DNA from: Planctomycetota bacterium
Lineage (GTDB): Bacteria; Planctomycetota; UBA1135; GCA-002686595
DNA: 40,671 nt
Reading direction: 5' to 3'
NCBI GenBank assembly: GCA_016779225.1
Contig: JADHNZ010000029.1
Location: forward strand, 1 to 40,671
Shown in pieces: positions 25,965-34,488 of this stretch. Each line of letters opens with the position of its first letter. Within the stretch, counting starts at the first letter, position 1. The notes beneath the pieces are model-generated. The model searched no databases. It was given only the letters and a program-made list of their open reading frames with translations, and was not told the origin of the DNA. The position numbers and the translations under genes were made by a program.

Positions 25965-28382
25965 GTGTCTGTCCCCCTCTCCCCGCAACTCGATCCTGGG
26001 CCGGACTCGCGGCCCGGAACGGAGGCGCCCGGCGGCCTGCTCCTCGACCTCGGGCTCTGCGCCGCCCTGGGGGCGGCCATGGCGACTGCGCTGGGCGGCC
26101 CCGCGCGGGCACGCCCGGACCTCGCCCTCGGCCTCGCCGCGACGCCCCTGCTGATGCGGCTGCTCGGGTGGCGCGCGGTGCGACGGCGCGCGGGCTGGCT
26201 GGCCGTAGCCTGGGCAGCGGGGCTGGCCTCCGGCTTCACGCATGGAGCCTCTGCCCTGGACCCGGCGAGAGGCGCGCCAATCGCGAGGCCCCCGTGGAGC
26301 GGAGGCCTGCGCGGGCCGGAGGACCGCGGCTCCGCAGGGCCGGTCGCCTCACCCGAGGGCCTCCTCCAACCGGGCGCGCTCGTCGCCCTCGACGCCGACG
26401 GGCTGCACCCGAGCATGCGCTCCCGCGCCCTCGCGGAGGACGCGCAGCCTCCAACCTGGAGGCCTGGGCCCGAGGCCGTCCTGCGCCTGCGCGCGCAGCG
26501 CGGAGCGGCCTCCCCGGTCGAGCGCGGAGGAGGACCTCCGAGCGAACGCGGGGAACGCCAGAGGGGCCCGTCTTCGCCGGCGGCCCCGATCGAAGCGGAG
26601 GCGCTGCCCGGCCTCGCCCCCGAGTCGCTCGAGGCTTGGTTCGCAGCCGCGCGCCGCAGCGCCCGGCAGCGCCTCGCCGCCCGAGCACCGCACTCCGCAG
26701 GCCTGGGCACGGCCCTGCTCCTCGGCATGGCCGATGCGGTGGCCTCCGAGCACCGCGACCTGTTTACGCGCACGGGGACGCGCCATCTGCTCGCGCTCTC
26801 TGGGCTGCACCTCGGCCTGCTGGCAGCGGGCCTCGTGATCCCGGTGGTGCGCGCGCTGCACGGCAGAGGGAGCGCACGCATGGCGCTCACCGTCGCCCTG
26901 GGGGTCGCCCTGATCGCAGCCGCCACGGCATGGGGCGGACACAGCTCCTCCCTGCAGCGCGCGGCCGTGGCTGCGCTCGGGGCCCTGCTGCTGCCCCTGC
27001 GGTCCAGGCCCGGGCGCCCCGTGCCCGCGGTGGACGGCTGGGCCCTGTTGGGGCTTGCGCTGGGCTGCCAGGCCCTGCGCGAGCCCGACTCGGTCCACGC
27101 GGTCGGCACCCAGCTGACCTTCACGGCCACCGCTGGCTTGCTGCGCGGCATCGCAGCTCCAGAGGGCGCGCGCCAGACGCCCTCGCGCCGTGCCCTCCCC
27201 GCGTCCTCCCTGCGGCGCGTGGTCGAGCATCCCGCTCGGCTGCTCGCCCTGGGCCTCCGAGCGGGCTGGGCAGCCAGCCTCGCGAGCCTGCCGGTCACCT
27301 GGACCGTGTTCGGCGAGTGGGCGCCCATCGGACTCGTCCTGACCCCACTGGCGGTTCCGTGCATCGCACTGCTGGTCGGGCTCGCCTCCCTGCTGGCCCT
27401 GCTCCCCACGGCCCTCGCATCCTCCGTTCCCATCGCGGGCGCGCTGACGGGCTGCGAGGACCTGCTGCTCGGCCTCCTGCGCTGGGGCGACGCGCTCCCG
27501 TGCTCGCCGCTGCTCCTCCCACCGAGACCCCTCGCGCTGCTCCTCGCCGCGAGCGCCCTCGGGCCCGGAATCGGCACGCGGCTCTGGGGCCTGAGCACGG
27601 GCCGCCTGGGCTGGCTCCTGCTGGCGGGCCTGCTCCTGCCCGGGCGTCCCTCGGCGAAGGTCCTCGAGGTGGAGGCCCTCGCCGTCGGACACGGCACGGC
27701 CGTTCTGGTCCAGACCCCAGACCTCGGCGCCTGGGTCTTCGACTGCGGCTCCGCGGATCGCTGGGGCACGGGCCCGGCACTCGCGCGCGCCCTCGCCGCC
27801 GCCGGCCACGAGCGCGTCGGACTCGTGCTCAGCCACGCAGACGCCGACCACACCCAGGCGGCCGCCTGGCTCAGCGAGCGCGCGCGGATGGAGGTTCGGG
27901 CGGGCTGGGCCCTGCCAGCGCCCTCGGCCGGGGGGCACGAGAAGGCGCTGGCGGCGGGAGCGGACGGCCACCTCGGGCTGACGCTGCTGGCCGAGGGGCC
28001 CCGGTCGCGCCTCACGCTCGTGCGCGGCTCCCTGGCCACGGACAACGAGGGCTCTCGCTCCCTGCTGCTCGAGTGCGACGGCCGGAGCGTCCTGCTCTCG
28101 GGGGACGCACACCTCGAGGGGCTGGACAGGGTCCTGGACCGACTGCCCCCGCTGGACCTGCTCCTCCTCCCCCACCATGGCGGCGCCTCGCCCGGTCTCC
28201 CACGCCTCCTCGAGCGCACGCGGCCATCCCTCGCCTGGGCGAGCCGCAGCGGGCCGGCCCCCGCGCTCGCAGACTGCGAACGCGCGCAAGTTCCCCTGCG
28301 CACCACGGCCAGCGGCCCCCTGCGCATCCGTCTGCCTCCGTTGCATCGAGGCCGGGCGTCCCCCACACTCGGACCCCCATGA
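25965..28382 (+). CDS. comEC: ComEC/Rec2-family DNA-uptake channel protein
   Basis: An 805-aa polytopic membrane protein with the ComEC domain order. The N-terminal helices (about 25-95) are followed by a soluble, low-complexity stretch (about 95-225) in place of a clear OB fold. The competence domain has the signature LFTRTGTRHLLALSGLHLGLL (about 266-286) and many helices to about 560. The C-terminal metallo-beta-lactamase-like domain has VGHGTAVLV, LVLSHADADH (HADADH at 624-629), LLSGDAHLEGLD and LPHHGG (His737), so its metal ligands look intact. ComEC carries one DNA strand across the inner membrane during transformation. The GTG at 25965 is the first plausible start. No other competence gene is in view, and the gene overlaps the following ABC gene by 4 bp, which is an unusual neighbour. 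Confidence 0.9.
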   Translation: MSVPLSPQLDPGPDSRPGTEAPGGLLLDLGLCAALGAAMATALGGPARARPDLALGLAATPLLMRLLGWRAVRRRAGWLAVAWAAGLASGFTHGASALDPARGAPIARPPWSGGLRGPEDRGSAGPVASPEGLLQPGALVALDADGLHPSMRSRALAEDAQPPTWRPGPEAVLRLRAQRGAASPVERGGGPPSERGERQRGPSSPAAPIEAEALPGLAPESLEAWFAAARRSARQRLAARAPHSAGLGTALLLGMADAVASEHRDLFTRTGTRHLLALSGLHLGLLAAGLVIPVVRALHGRGSARMALTVALGVALIAAATAWGGHSSSLQRAAVAALGALLLPLRSRPGRPVPAVDGWALLGLALGCQALREPDSVHAVGTQLTFTATAGLLRGIAAPEGARQTPSRRALPASSLRRVVEHPARLLALGLRAGWAASLASLPVTWTVFGEWAPIGLVLTPLAVPCIALLVGLASLLALLPTALASSVPIAGALTGCEDLLLGLLRWGDALPCSPLLLPPRPLALLLAASALGPGIGTRLWGLSTGRLGWLLLAGLLLPGRPSAKVLEVEALAVGHGTAVLVQTPDLGAWVFDCGSADRWGTGPALARALAAAGHERVGLVLSHADADHTQAAAWLSERARMEVRAGWALPAPSAGGHEKALAAGADGHLGLTLLAEGPRSRLTLVRGSLATDNEGSRSLLLECDGRSVLLSGDAHLEGLDRVLDRLPPLDLLLLPHHGGASPGLPRLLERTRPSLAWASRSGPAPALADCERAQVPLRTTASGPLRIRLPPLHRGRASPTLGPP

Positions 28383-29386
28383 CCACCGCGCCGGCCTCCT
28401 CACCACTTCCCTCGGGGAGCGCGAAGACGGAGGACGCCGCCGGCGGTCCGAGCGGAGCCGCAGCCCAGGGCGCGCCCGTGCTCGAGGTCCAAGACCTCGT
28501 CAAGCGCTACCCCGAGCACACCGCCCTCGACGGGGTCTCGTTCCAGGTGGAGCGCGGCCAGCTCTTCGGCCTGCTGGGGCCCAACGGCTCAGGCAAGACG
28601 ACCACCCTCTCGTGCGCCCTGGGCCTGATGCGGCCGACCAGCGGCTCCTCGAGCGTCCTCGGGATCCCCTCGCGCCAGTTCCACCGAACGCAGGGCAGGG
28701 TCGCCGTGGTGTTCGACGCGCCGGTCCTCCTGCGCGGGCACACCCTGGCCGCGAACCTGGCCTATGTCGCGCGCCTGCGCGGCGCGGCGTCCGGCGGCCG
28801 CGGCCCCGAGGAGGCGCTCCGGCTGGTGGGCCTCGAGGGCCTTGAGCGGCGCCGCGCGAGCCGGCTCTCCCTGGGGCAGTCACGCCGCCTCTCCATCGCC
28901 TGTGCCCTGCTCGGAGAGCCCGAGCTGCTGGTGCTCGATGAGCCCCTCTCCGGTCTCGATCCCGTGGGCGTGCGCGAGATGCTCGCGCTCTTCGCGCGGC
29001 TGCGTGACGAGGGCATCACCCTGGTGCTCTCGAGCCACCGGCTCTACGAGATGGAGCGGCTCCTGAGCCATGCGGCCATCCTCATCCGCGGGCGCCTCGC
29101 GGCCTGGGGCTCCCTCGAGGAGCTGCTGGGTGCGCACGGGCGCGTGCGAGTGGAGACGCCGAACGGCGCGAGCCTGCGCTCCGCGGCGGCTGCCAACGGG
29201 TGGCGCCTCGAGGCCGAGGACGAGCAGCGCTGGACCGTTGCGGCGGACGGCATGGAGCCGGCCGAGCTCAACCGACGGCTGGTCGAAGCCGGCGTGCCGG
29301 TCGCCCGCCTCGAGCCTGCTCGGCAGACCCTTCCCGGCCTGTTCGACGCCCTCGTCCAGGAGCAGCCTCGGGAGGCGACCCGATGA
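28379..29386 (+). CDS. ABC transporter ATPase (ABC-2/CcmA type)
   Basis: A 335-aa ATPase of the kind that drives ABC-2 exporters. A flexible Ala/Ser/Gly-rich N-terminus of about 33 residues precedes the domain. Walker A GPNGSGKTT is at 67-75, the signature is LSLGQSRRLSIACALL, Walker B LLVLDEPLSGLDP and the switch SSHRLYEMERL. A C-terminal extension of about 90 residues ends TLPGLFDALVQEQ, as in Nos/CcmA-like exporters. It starts within the comEC stop codon (ATGA) and its stop overlaps the permease start in the same way, so translation of all three is coupled. The substrate is unknown; the secreted proteins encoded downstream are candidates or partners. Confidence 0.92.
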   Translation: MTTAPASSPLPSGSAKTEDAAGGPSGAAAQGAPVLEVQDLVKRYPEHTALDGVSFQVERGQLFGLLGPNGSGKTTTLSCALGLMRPTSGSSSVLGIPSRQFHRTQGRVAVVFDAPVLLRGHTLAANLAYVARLRGAASGGRGPEEALRLVGLEGLERRRASRLSLGQSRRLSIACALLGEPELLVLDEPLSGLDPVGVREMLALFARLRDEGITLVLSSHRLYEMERLLSHAAILIRGRLAAWGSLEELLGAHGRVRVETPNGASLRSAAAANGWRLEAEDEQRWTVAADGMEPAELNRRLVEAGVPVARLEPARQTLPGLFDALVQEQPREATR

Positions 29387-30207
29387 TGGCCGGCCTGCTC
29401 GTCGTCCTGCGTGCAGAGCTTGCGCGCCTGCTCGCAACCCGGGCCTTCCACGGCGCCCTGCTGGTCACGGCGGCGGCTGCTGCCGGCCGGGCCTGGCTCG
29501 CGGCCACGGCGCTCCCTGACAACGGGGTGGACAGCGGCGCGGCCTGGCATGGGCTCGCCGTGGGGCTCCAGTCCGGCCTCGTCCTCACGGGCTTCATCCT
29601 GGTGTTCGCGGCGGCGCGCGGCCTCGCAGGCGATGCCCAGACCTGGGTGCTTCGGCTGGCCCTGACCCGCAGCGCCTCACGCGGCGGCGTGGTCGCGGCG
29701 CGCCTCGCGCTGGGCCTGCTGCAGCTCCTCGCCCTTGCACTCAGCTGCGGGCTCGGGGCCCTCGCGGGCGCCTCCCTGGCCGGGGACTTCGGTCCGCTGG
29801 TCCTCGAAGGCTACGAGCTGTGCGACGCGGCGCTCGCCCGAGAGGGCCTCGAGCGCGTGCTCTTGGCCGTGCTCCCCGCCCTGGCGGCCCTGTACGCCTT
29901 CGGCCTGTACGTCTCCGCCCTCTGCTCGGGCGCCGTGCAGGCCGTGGCCCTTGCCTTCGGCCTCCTGCTGTCCTTCGACCTGTTCAAGGGCCTGCTCGGC
30001 GGGGCGACGCCCTGGCTGTTCCCGACCCACGCGCCAACCCTGATCGACACCTCGGCCTTCGGGTACGCGGTGGAGCTCACGGGCCTGGGTTCGAGCACCG
30101 CCATGTGGGACGAGGCGGCATGGCGCGTCGGCCTCGCCTCGTGCCTGGCCTCGTTCCTGCTGCTGGGTCTGGCCTCACGCTTCATCCTCGGCCGCCGTAC
30201 GCTCTGA
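29383..30207 (+). CDS. ABC-2-type permease subunit
   Basis: A 274-aa integral membrane protein with about six hydrophobic segments (20-45, 60-85, 105-135, 155-185, 190-210 and 245-268). No catalytic motif is expected. The size and helix pattern, and its position overlapping the ATPase gene by 4 bp, identify it as the membrane half of an ABC-2-type exporter. FELLKG-like and RSASRGGVVAARL stretches resemble NosY-type permeases. The start at 29383 (MMAGLL) is one of two adjacent ATG codons. Its stop is 5 bp before the PDZ lipoprotein start. Confidence 0.8.
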   Translation: MMAGLLVVLRAELARLLATRAFHGALLVTAAAAAGRAWLAATALPDNGVDSGAAWHGLAVGLQSGLVLTGFILVFAAARGLAGDAQTWVLRLALTRSASRGGVVAARLALGLLQLLALALSCGLGALAGASLAGDFGPLVLEGYELCDAALAREGLERVLLAVLPALAALYAFGLYVSALCSGAVQAVALAFGLLLSFDLFKGLLGGATPWLFPTHAPTLIDTSAFGYAVELTGLGSSTAMWDEAAWRVGLASCLASFLLLGLASRFILGRRTL

Positions 30208-30212
30208 TCGCG

Positions 30213-31148
30213 ATGCACCTCTCGCTGTCCCTCCGCCGCCCGCTCCTCCTCGCCGTGGCCGGGGGCCTGCTGCCCGCCTGCCAGTTCGGTCCCGCGAGAC
30301 CCATCCCCGACCCTCCGCCGGAGGTCCTGGCCTGGGCGGAGGACCCGGCCGAGGGGACCCCCGGCGTGTTCCTCGGCCTCGAGGTGCGGGAGAACGACAG
30401 CGGCTCCCTGGACGACCTCTTCTTCGCCCCCGGCGCGCGGGTGGTCGAGGTCGTGGCGGGCTCCCCCGCCGAGACGAGCGGCCTGCAGGTCGGGGACATC
30501 CTGCTCGAGGTGGCGGACGAGGAGATCCTCGACGGGGCGTCCCTTGCGGCGCGCTTGCAGCAGCTGGGGCCGGGACCGTGTGCGCTCGAGGTCCAGCGCG
30601 GGGACGCCGTGTTCAAAGTCCCCGTGGAGCTGCGCGCCCTCGAGGGGCAGGCCGGGGCGGCCGAGGCCGTCGCGGTGGTCGACCCCACGCGGACCCTCGC
30701 GCGCTGGCGCGATGCCGGCGGCGGGGCGGGGCTCGAGGCACGCCATCCCGAGGGGCCTCTCGCGCGGGCTGGGGTGCCCGTGGGCGCGGTGGTCACCGCA
30801 GTGGACGACGCGCCAATCCGCTCGGCCCGGGCCCTGGTGCGGACCCTCGCAGCGGCGGTGCCCGGCCAGCGCGTGCAGCTGTCCTACCGCACCGCGCAGG
30901 ACGCTGACGCCCGCGCGGAGGTCGAGCTGTTCGAGCCGGACGAGGTGCTGCTCGAGGCCGGACTGCCCCTGCTGCTGAGCTACCAGCACGATCCGGGCGC
31001 CCAGCGAACGGAGTGGACCCTGCTCGACCTGTGGCTGATCTGGCTCGTGCGCTACGAGCGCGACGGAGAGGAGCATCGCTGGTCCGCCCTGCGCTTCCTG
31101 CGCTGGTCCACGGGCGTCGGCGAGCTCGGCGTGGAGGCCGGCTCGTGA
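30213..31148 (+). CDS. two-PDZ-domain lipoprotein
   Basis: A 311-aa exported lipoprotein. The signal peptide LLLAVAGGLLPAC gives a lipobox LPAC with Cys23. A first PDZ domain at about 48-135 includes GVFLGLEVRE and AETSGLQVGDILLEVADEEI. A second, weaker one at about 150-235 includes GLEARHPEGPLARAGVPVGAVVTAVDDAPI. The remaining part (240-311) is rich in Trp and Leu (WTLLDLWLIWLVRYERD). No protease domain is present, so the PDZ domains probably act as peptide-binding or scaffolding modules at the envelope. The gene is 5 bp after the permease gene and overlaps the next by 4 bp (GTGA). Its role with the exporter and the FG-GAP proteins is inference from this layout only. Confidence 0.82.
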   Translation: MHLSLSLRRPLLLAVAGGLLPACQFGPARPIPDPPPEVLAWAEDPAEGTPGVFLGLEVRENDSGSLDDLFFAPGARVVEVVAGSPAETSGLQVGDILLEVADEEILDGASLAARLQQLGPGPCALEVQRGDAVFKVPVELRALEGQAGAAEAVAVVDPTRTLARWRDAGGGAGLEARHPEGPLARAGVPVGAVVTAVDDAPIRSARALVRTLAAAVPGQRVQLSYRTAQDADARAEVELFEPDEVLLEAGLPLLLSYQHDPGAQRTEWTLLDLWLIWLVRYERDGEEHRWSALRFLRWSTGVGELGVEAGS

Positions 31149-32767
31149 GGCGCGGCGCAGGGCTCCCCCTGCGGTCGCTGGGCGTGAGCCGGCATGCCGG
31201 GCATGCCCTCGCCGTGGGGCTGCTCACGGCCGGACTGCTGGCCGGCCAAGCCGAAGCCAGAGGTCCCGCCGCTTCGGGAGGCGAGCCGACCTTCGTGGAG
31301 CAGAGCCTCGAGTGCCGCGGCGAGCTCCTGCTGTGGAGGATCGTCGATCAGGACGGGGATGGCGCGCTCGAGCTGCTCGTGGTCGAGGCGCCCCCCGAGG
31401 GGCGCCGACAGCTGCGACTGCACGCGATCCAGGGGGGCCGCGTGGCCACCGAGCCCCGCGCCCGGATGGACCTCCTCGAGGACATCACGGCAGTGGGCCT
31501 CGCAGAGCTCGACCCCGAACAGCCGGGGCAAGAGGTGCTGCTGCTGACGCCTCGTGGCGCGTACTCCTACTCCCTCAACCGGACGAGCTACCGAGGGAAT
31601 GTGCAGCGCCTCGTGGAGGCCGACCTGCTCTACGACTTCCCCCGCAGCGACGGCCTGGGCTGGTGGCCGTTCGTGCTCCCGGGTGCGGCGGGCGGGGACG
31701 ATGTGCTCTACCCCTGCCCCGACGCCCTGTCCGTGCTCCGGGACGGCGCGCTCGTCCCCCTCGAGGGCCCCGAGCCCGGCGGCGCCTCCGCCGACGCCCA
31801 GGACGGCCCGCCCCAGGCCCGCGCAGGAGCCGCGAGGGTGGAGCTCGAGGTGCGCGGCGGCAAGCTCAGGGCGCCGTTCGTGGGCGAGGATGCCGGCGGC
31901 ACCTGGACCATGGCCGAGGATGGCCGCAGCCTCGAGGCGCCGGCCCTGGTCGACTTCGACGGAGACGGCGACCTCGACCTCGTTTTCGCGGGTAGGGACG
32001 CCCTGCGCGTGCACGCCTCCGAGCGCGGGCGCTTCAGCCCCGCGGTCACGATGCGGGCGAGCTGGCCCGCATACCTGGGCGAGGACCCCGACGAGCGCGA
32101 GCTGCGCCTGCTGCCCGCGGCCCCGGGCCGACGGCCAGACCTCCTCGCGATCCTCGGGCAGGCCTCGGATCAGGGTCTTGGGAACTCGGGACAGCGCCTC
32201 ATGCTCCTGCGGCAAGGACCTCTGGGCCCCCTCCCCGAGACGCCCCAGCAGGTGCTGAGCTTCGAGGCGGCGCGCCTGACTCCGAGCCTGGCAGACCTGG
32301 ATGGAGACGGGCGCACGGACCTCGTGGTGCGCCAGTTCCGCCTGCCCGACTTCAGCGATGTGCTCACGGGCCTCGAGTTCGAGCTCTCCTTCTTCTGGTA
32401 CCGCGGCGACGGCCGCGGATTCGAGCGCCAGCCCACCCTGCGGGACGATCGCACCTACGACGAGGAGCAGATGGACGAGCTGATCGCACGCCGCGTCTTC
32501 GGGCCCGACCTCTCGGGAGACGGCCTCGGAGACCTCGTGGAGGTGGACCTGCAGGGACGCATCTCGATCCGCCGCCTCATCAAGGACAGCGGGTTCTTCA
32601 GTGGCACGACCTGGACGCTGGAGCGTGCTGCGTGGAAGCGATTCGACACCACCGGATCGATCCGGGAGCTCGAGGTGAGCGACATCAATGGGGACGGCCT
32701 GGCGGACATCCTCAGCGCCGGGGATGCGGGCGTGACGGCAATCCTCTCGCAGGGAGGCCGCCGATGA
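31145..32767 (+). CDS. secreted FG-GAP/VCBS repeat protein 1
   Basis: A 540-aa exported protein. The GTG at 31145 lies in the upstream stop (GTGA) and gives an Arg-containing N-terminus and hydrophobic segment (LAVGLLTAGLLAGQAEA) as signal peptide; the frame extends further upstream but only through the PDZ gene. At least five repeats carry the DxDxDGxxDL calcium-binding loop of FG-GAP blades: DQDGDGALELLV, DFDGDGDLDLVF, DLDGDGRTDLVV, DLSGDGLGDLVE and DINGDGLADIL. They span nearly the whole protein, consistent with a beta-propeller. It has no obvious enzymatic domain. It is followed, with a 4-bp overlap, by a second protein of the same design. Confidence 0.85.
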   Translation: MRRGAGLPLRSLGVSRHAGHALAVGLLTAGLLAGQAEARGPAASGGEPTFVEQSLECRGELLLWRIVDQDGDGALELLVVEAPPEGRRQLRLHAIQGGRVATEPRARMDLLEDITAVGLAELDPEQPGQEVLLLTPRGAYSYSLNRTSYRGNVQRLVEADLLYDFPRSDGLGWWPFVLPGAAGGDDVLYPCPDALSVLRDGALVPLEGPEPGGASADAQDGPPQARAGAARVELEVRGGKLRAPFVGEDAGGTWTMAEDGRSLEAPALVDFDGDGDLDLVFAGRDALRVHASERGRFSPAVTMRASWPAYLGEDPDERELRLLPAAPGRRPDLLAILGQASDQGLGNSGQRLMLLRQGPLGPLPETPQQVLSFEAARLTPSLADLDGDGRTDLVVRQFRLPDFSDVLTGLEFELSFFWYRGDGRGFERQPTLRDDRTYDEEQMDELIARRVFGPDLSGDGLGDLVEVDLQGRISIRRLIKDSGFFSGTTWTLERAAWKRFDTTGSIRELEVSDINGDGLADILSAGDAGVTAILSQGGRR

Positions 32768-34449
32768 GCCGCGCGAGAAAGCTGCCCACCCGGCTCCCCA
32801 CCCTGCTCCTCGCCCTCACCGCTGCGGGCAGCGCCCAGGGCCAGGACACCAAGGCAGAGGAGGCCTTCGTCAAGACCGTCTTCGAGGTCCCGCGGGGCGC
32901 GTTCCAGCTGCACTTCGCCGACCTCGACGGGGACGGTGACCGCGACCTCCTGCGCATCAGCAGCGCCGGCTACCAGGCTCACCTCCTCGGAGACGACGGG
33001 GCCTACGCGGCCGACCCCACGCCCCTGCGCGGGTGGGACGGGCCGCGCATCGCCTGGGACTGCGCGGACCTGGACGAGGACGGAGCGCAGGAGCTGATCC
33101 TCATGGACGGCTCGAGCGTCCGTGCAGTGCCCTTCCTGCAGGGCACCTTCGGGGCCCCGCGCCCGGTCCTCGAGGAGGTTGCCACCTGGTGCCCGCGCGG
33201 CCTCCAGCGCGTGCGCTGCGCGCGCGATGTGGACGGCGACGGACGCACGGACCTCGTGCTGCCGCGCACGGCCGCGCACCGGATCCACCTGCGCCGGGAG
33301 GAGGGCTGGAGCGAGCCGATCGAGGTGGCGTTCAGGGCCACCGTCCGGCAGCGCTTCGGAGATCCCGAGGAGCTCGGCGAGCAGGTCTCCCAGGCCGTGC
33401 GCATCCCCTGGTTCACCGTCCAGGATGTGGACGGGGACGGGCTGCTCGATGTGCAGTCGGAGACGGAGAACGAGGTGGCCTTCCACCTGGCGACCGCCGC
33501 GGGGCTGCCCGCCGAGCCCACCTGGATCCTGGACCTAGCCGAGTTCCGCGCCGAGCTGGGACCCGAGACGGAGATCGACCTCGACGACCTCTTCTCCACC
33601 GTTTCGCAGCGGGTGGAGTGGCGCCTGGTGGACCTCGACGGCGTCGCGCCCCTGGACCTCGTCGTCGGCGTGGGGAGTCGCCTCCGGGTCTGGCTCGGCG
33701 GCGCGGCCAAGGGCCACGCCGAGCGCCCAAGCCAGGTCGTCTCGGCCGCGGGCAATGTGGTGTGGTTCTTCCTGCGGCAGGTCGAGGGCTCCCCCCTCCC
33801 CGAGCTGCAGCTGGTGCGCGCCGAGCGCGTGGGGCTGGCCCGCGTGCTGCGCTACCTCGTACTCCCCGGCAGGCTGAACTTCGACCTGTTCACCTACCCC
33901 AACGAGGACGGGGTCCTCGCCAACCGGCCGTCCCGCCGCAACAAGATCGGGCTCCAGATCCCGCGCCTGCTCTCGATGCTCGGCGACGACGGCCTCGGCA
34001 AGGCCATCGAGGCCCAGTTCCGCGTGCCCGCTCGCCGCCTGGCGCGCAGGGGCGACGCGGCCGACGACATCGCGGACCTCTCCGGGGACCGGCTCATGGT
34101 CTTTCCGGGGGCTGCGCCCGAGCCCTCCCCCACGGAGACCATCCTCGACGGCGCGTTCGACGCGGATGTGTTCCTTGAGCGCTTCGTCCTGAGCGACCTG
34201 GACGCGCGCGGCGACGGCGCCGAGCGGGTCCTCGACATCGGCGCCCTGGAGACCTACGAGTTCGCCCCTGGGGTCCGCCTGCGCGCGGCGCACGCGGGAC
34301 TGGAGCCCAAGCACGAGTTCGACCTGCCCGCGGACGCGCGCCACACGCTGGCTGCACGCGACCTGACCCCCGCTGCGGGCGAGGACCTCGTGGTCGTCTC
34401 CCGAGGCGACGGGCGCGACTGGGTCACGCTGCTGGTCCGCCGCCCCTAG
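32764..34449 (+). CDS. secreted FG-GAP/VCBS repeat protein 2
   Basis: A 561-aa exported protein starting at the ATG at 32764 (ATGA overlap). The signal peptide is RLPTLLLALTAAGSAQGQ. FG-GAP type loops include DLDGDGDRDLLR, DLDEDGAQELIL, DVDGDGRTDLVL, DVDGDGLLDVQS and the weaker DLDGVAPLDLVV, DLSGDRLMVF and DLDARGDGAERV. The middle region (about 350-450) has no repeats. Together with the preceding gene it forms a tandem pair of similar layout but clearly different sequence, at the end of a six-gene overlapping run that starts at comEC. The gene ends 39 bp from a convergent gene. Function unknown; calcium-dependent adhesion or matrix roles are possible. Confidence 0.85.
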   Translation: MSRARKLPTRLPTLLLALTAAGSAQGQDTKAEEAFVKTVFEVPRGAFQLHFADLDGDGDRDLLRISSAGYQAHLLGDDGAYAADPTPLRGWDGPRIAWDCADLDEDGAQELILMDGSSVRAVPFLQGTFGAPRPVLEEVATWCPRGLQRVRCARDVDGDGRTDLVLPRTAAHRIHLRREEGWSEPIEVAFRATVRQRFGDPEELGEQVSQAVRIPWFTVQDVDGDGLLDVQSETENEVAFHLATAAGLPAEPTWILDLAEFRAELGPETEIDLDDLFSTVSQRVEWRLVDLDGVAPLDLVVGVGSRLRVWLGGAAKGHAERPSQVVSAAGNVVWFFLRQVEGSPLPELQLVRAERVGLARVLRYLVLPGRLNFDLFTYPNEDGVLANRPSRRNKIGLQIPRLLSMLGDDGLGKAIEAQFRVPARRLARRGDAADDIADLSGDRLMVFPGAAPEPSPTETILDGAFDADVFLERFVLSDLDARGDGAERVLDIGALETYEFAPGVRLRAAHAGLEPKHEFDLPADARHTLAARDLTPAAGEDLVVVSRGDGRDWVTLLVRRP

Positions 34450-34488
34450 TGCGACCCGCGCACGGAGGGACGCGCCCGCGCGCCCGCC

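Noticed and set aside
25838..28366. 842-codon minus-strand open frame opposite comEC
   Set aside because: It is rich in Arg, Ser and Pro without motifs. The plus strand carries intact ComEC and metallo-beta-lactamase signatures.
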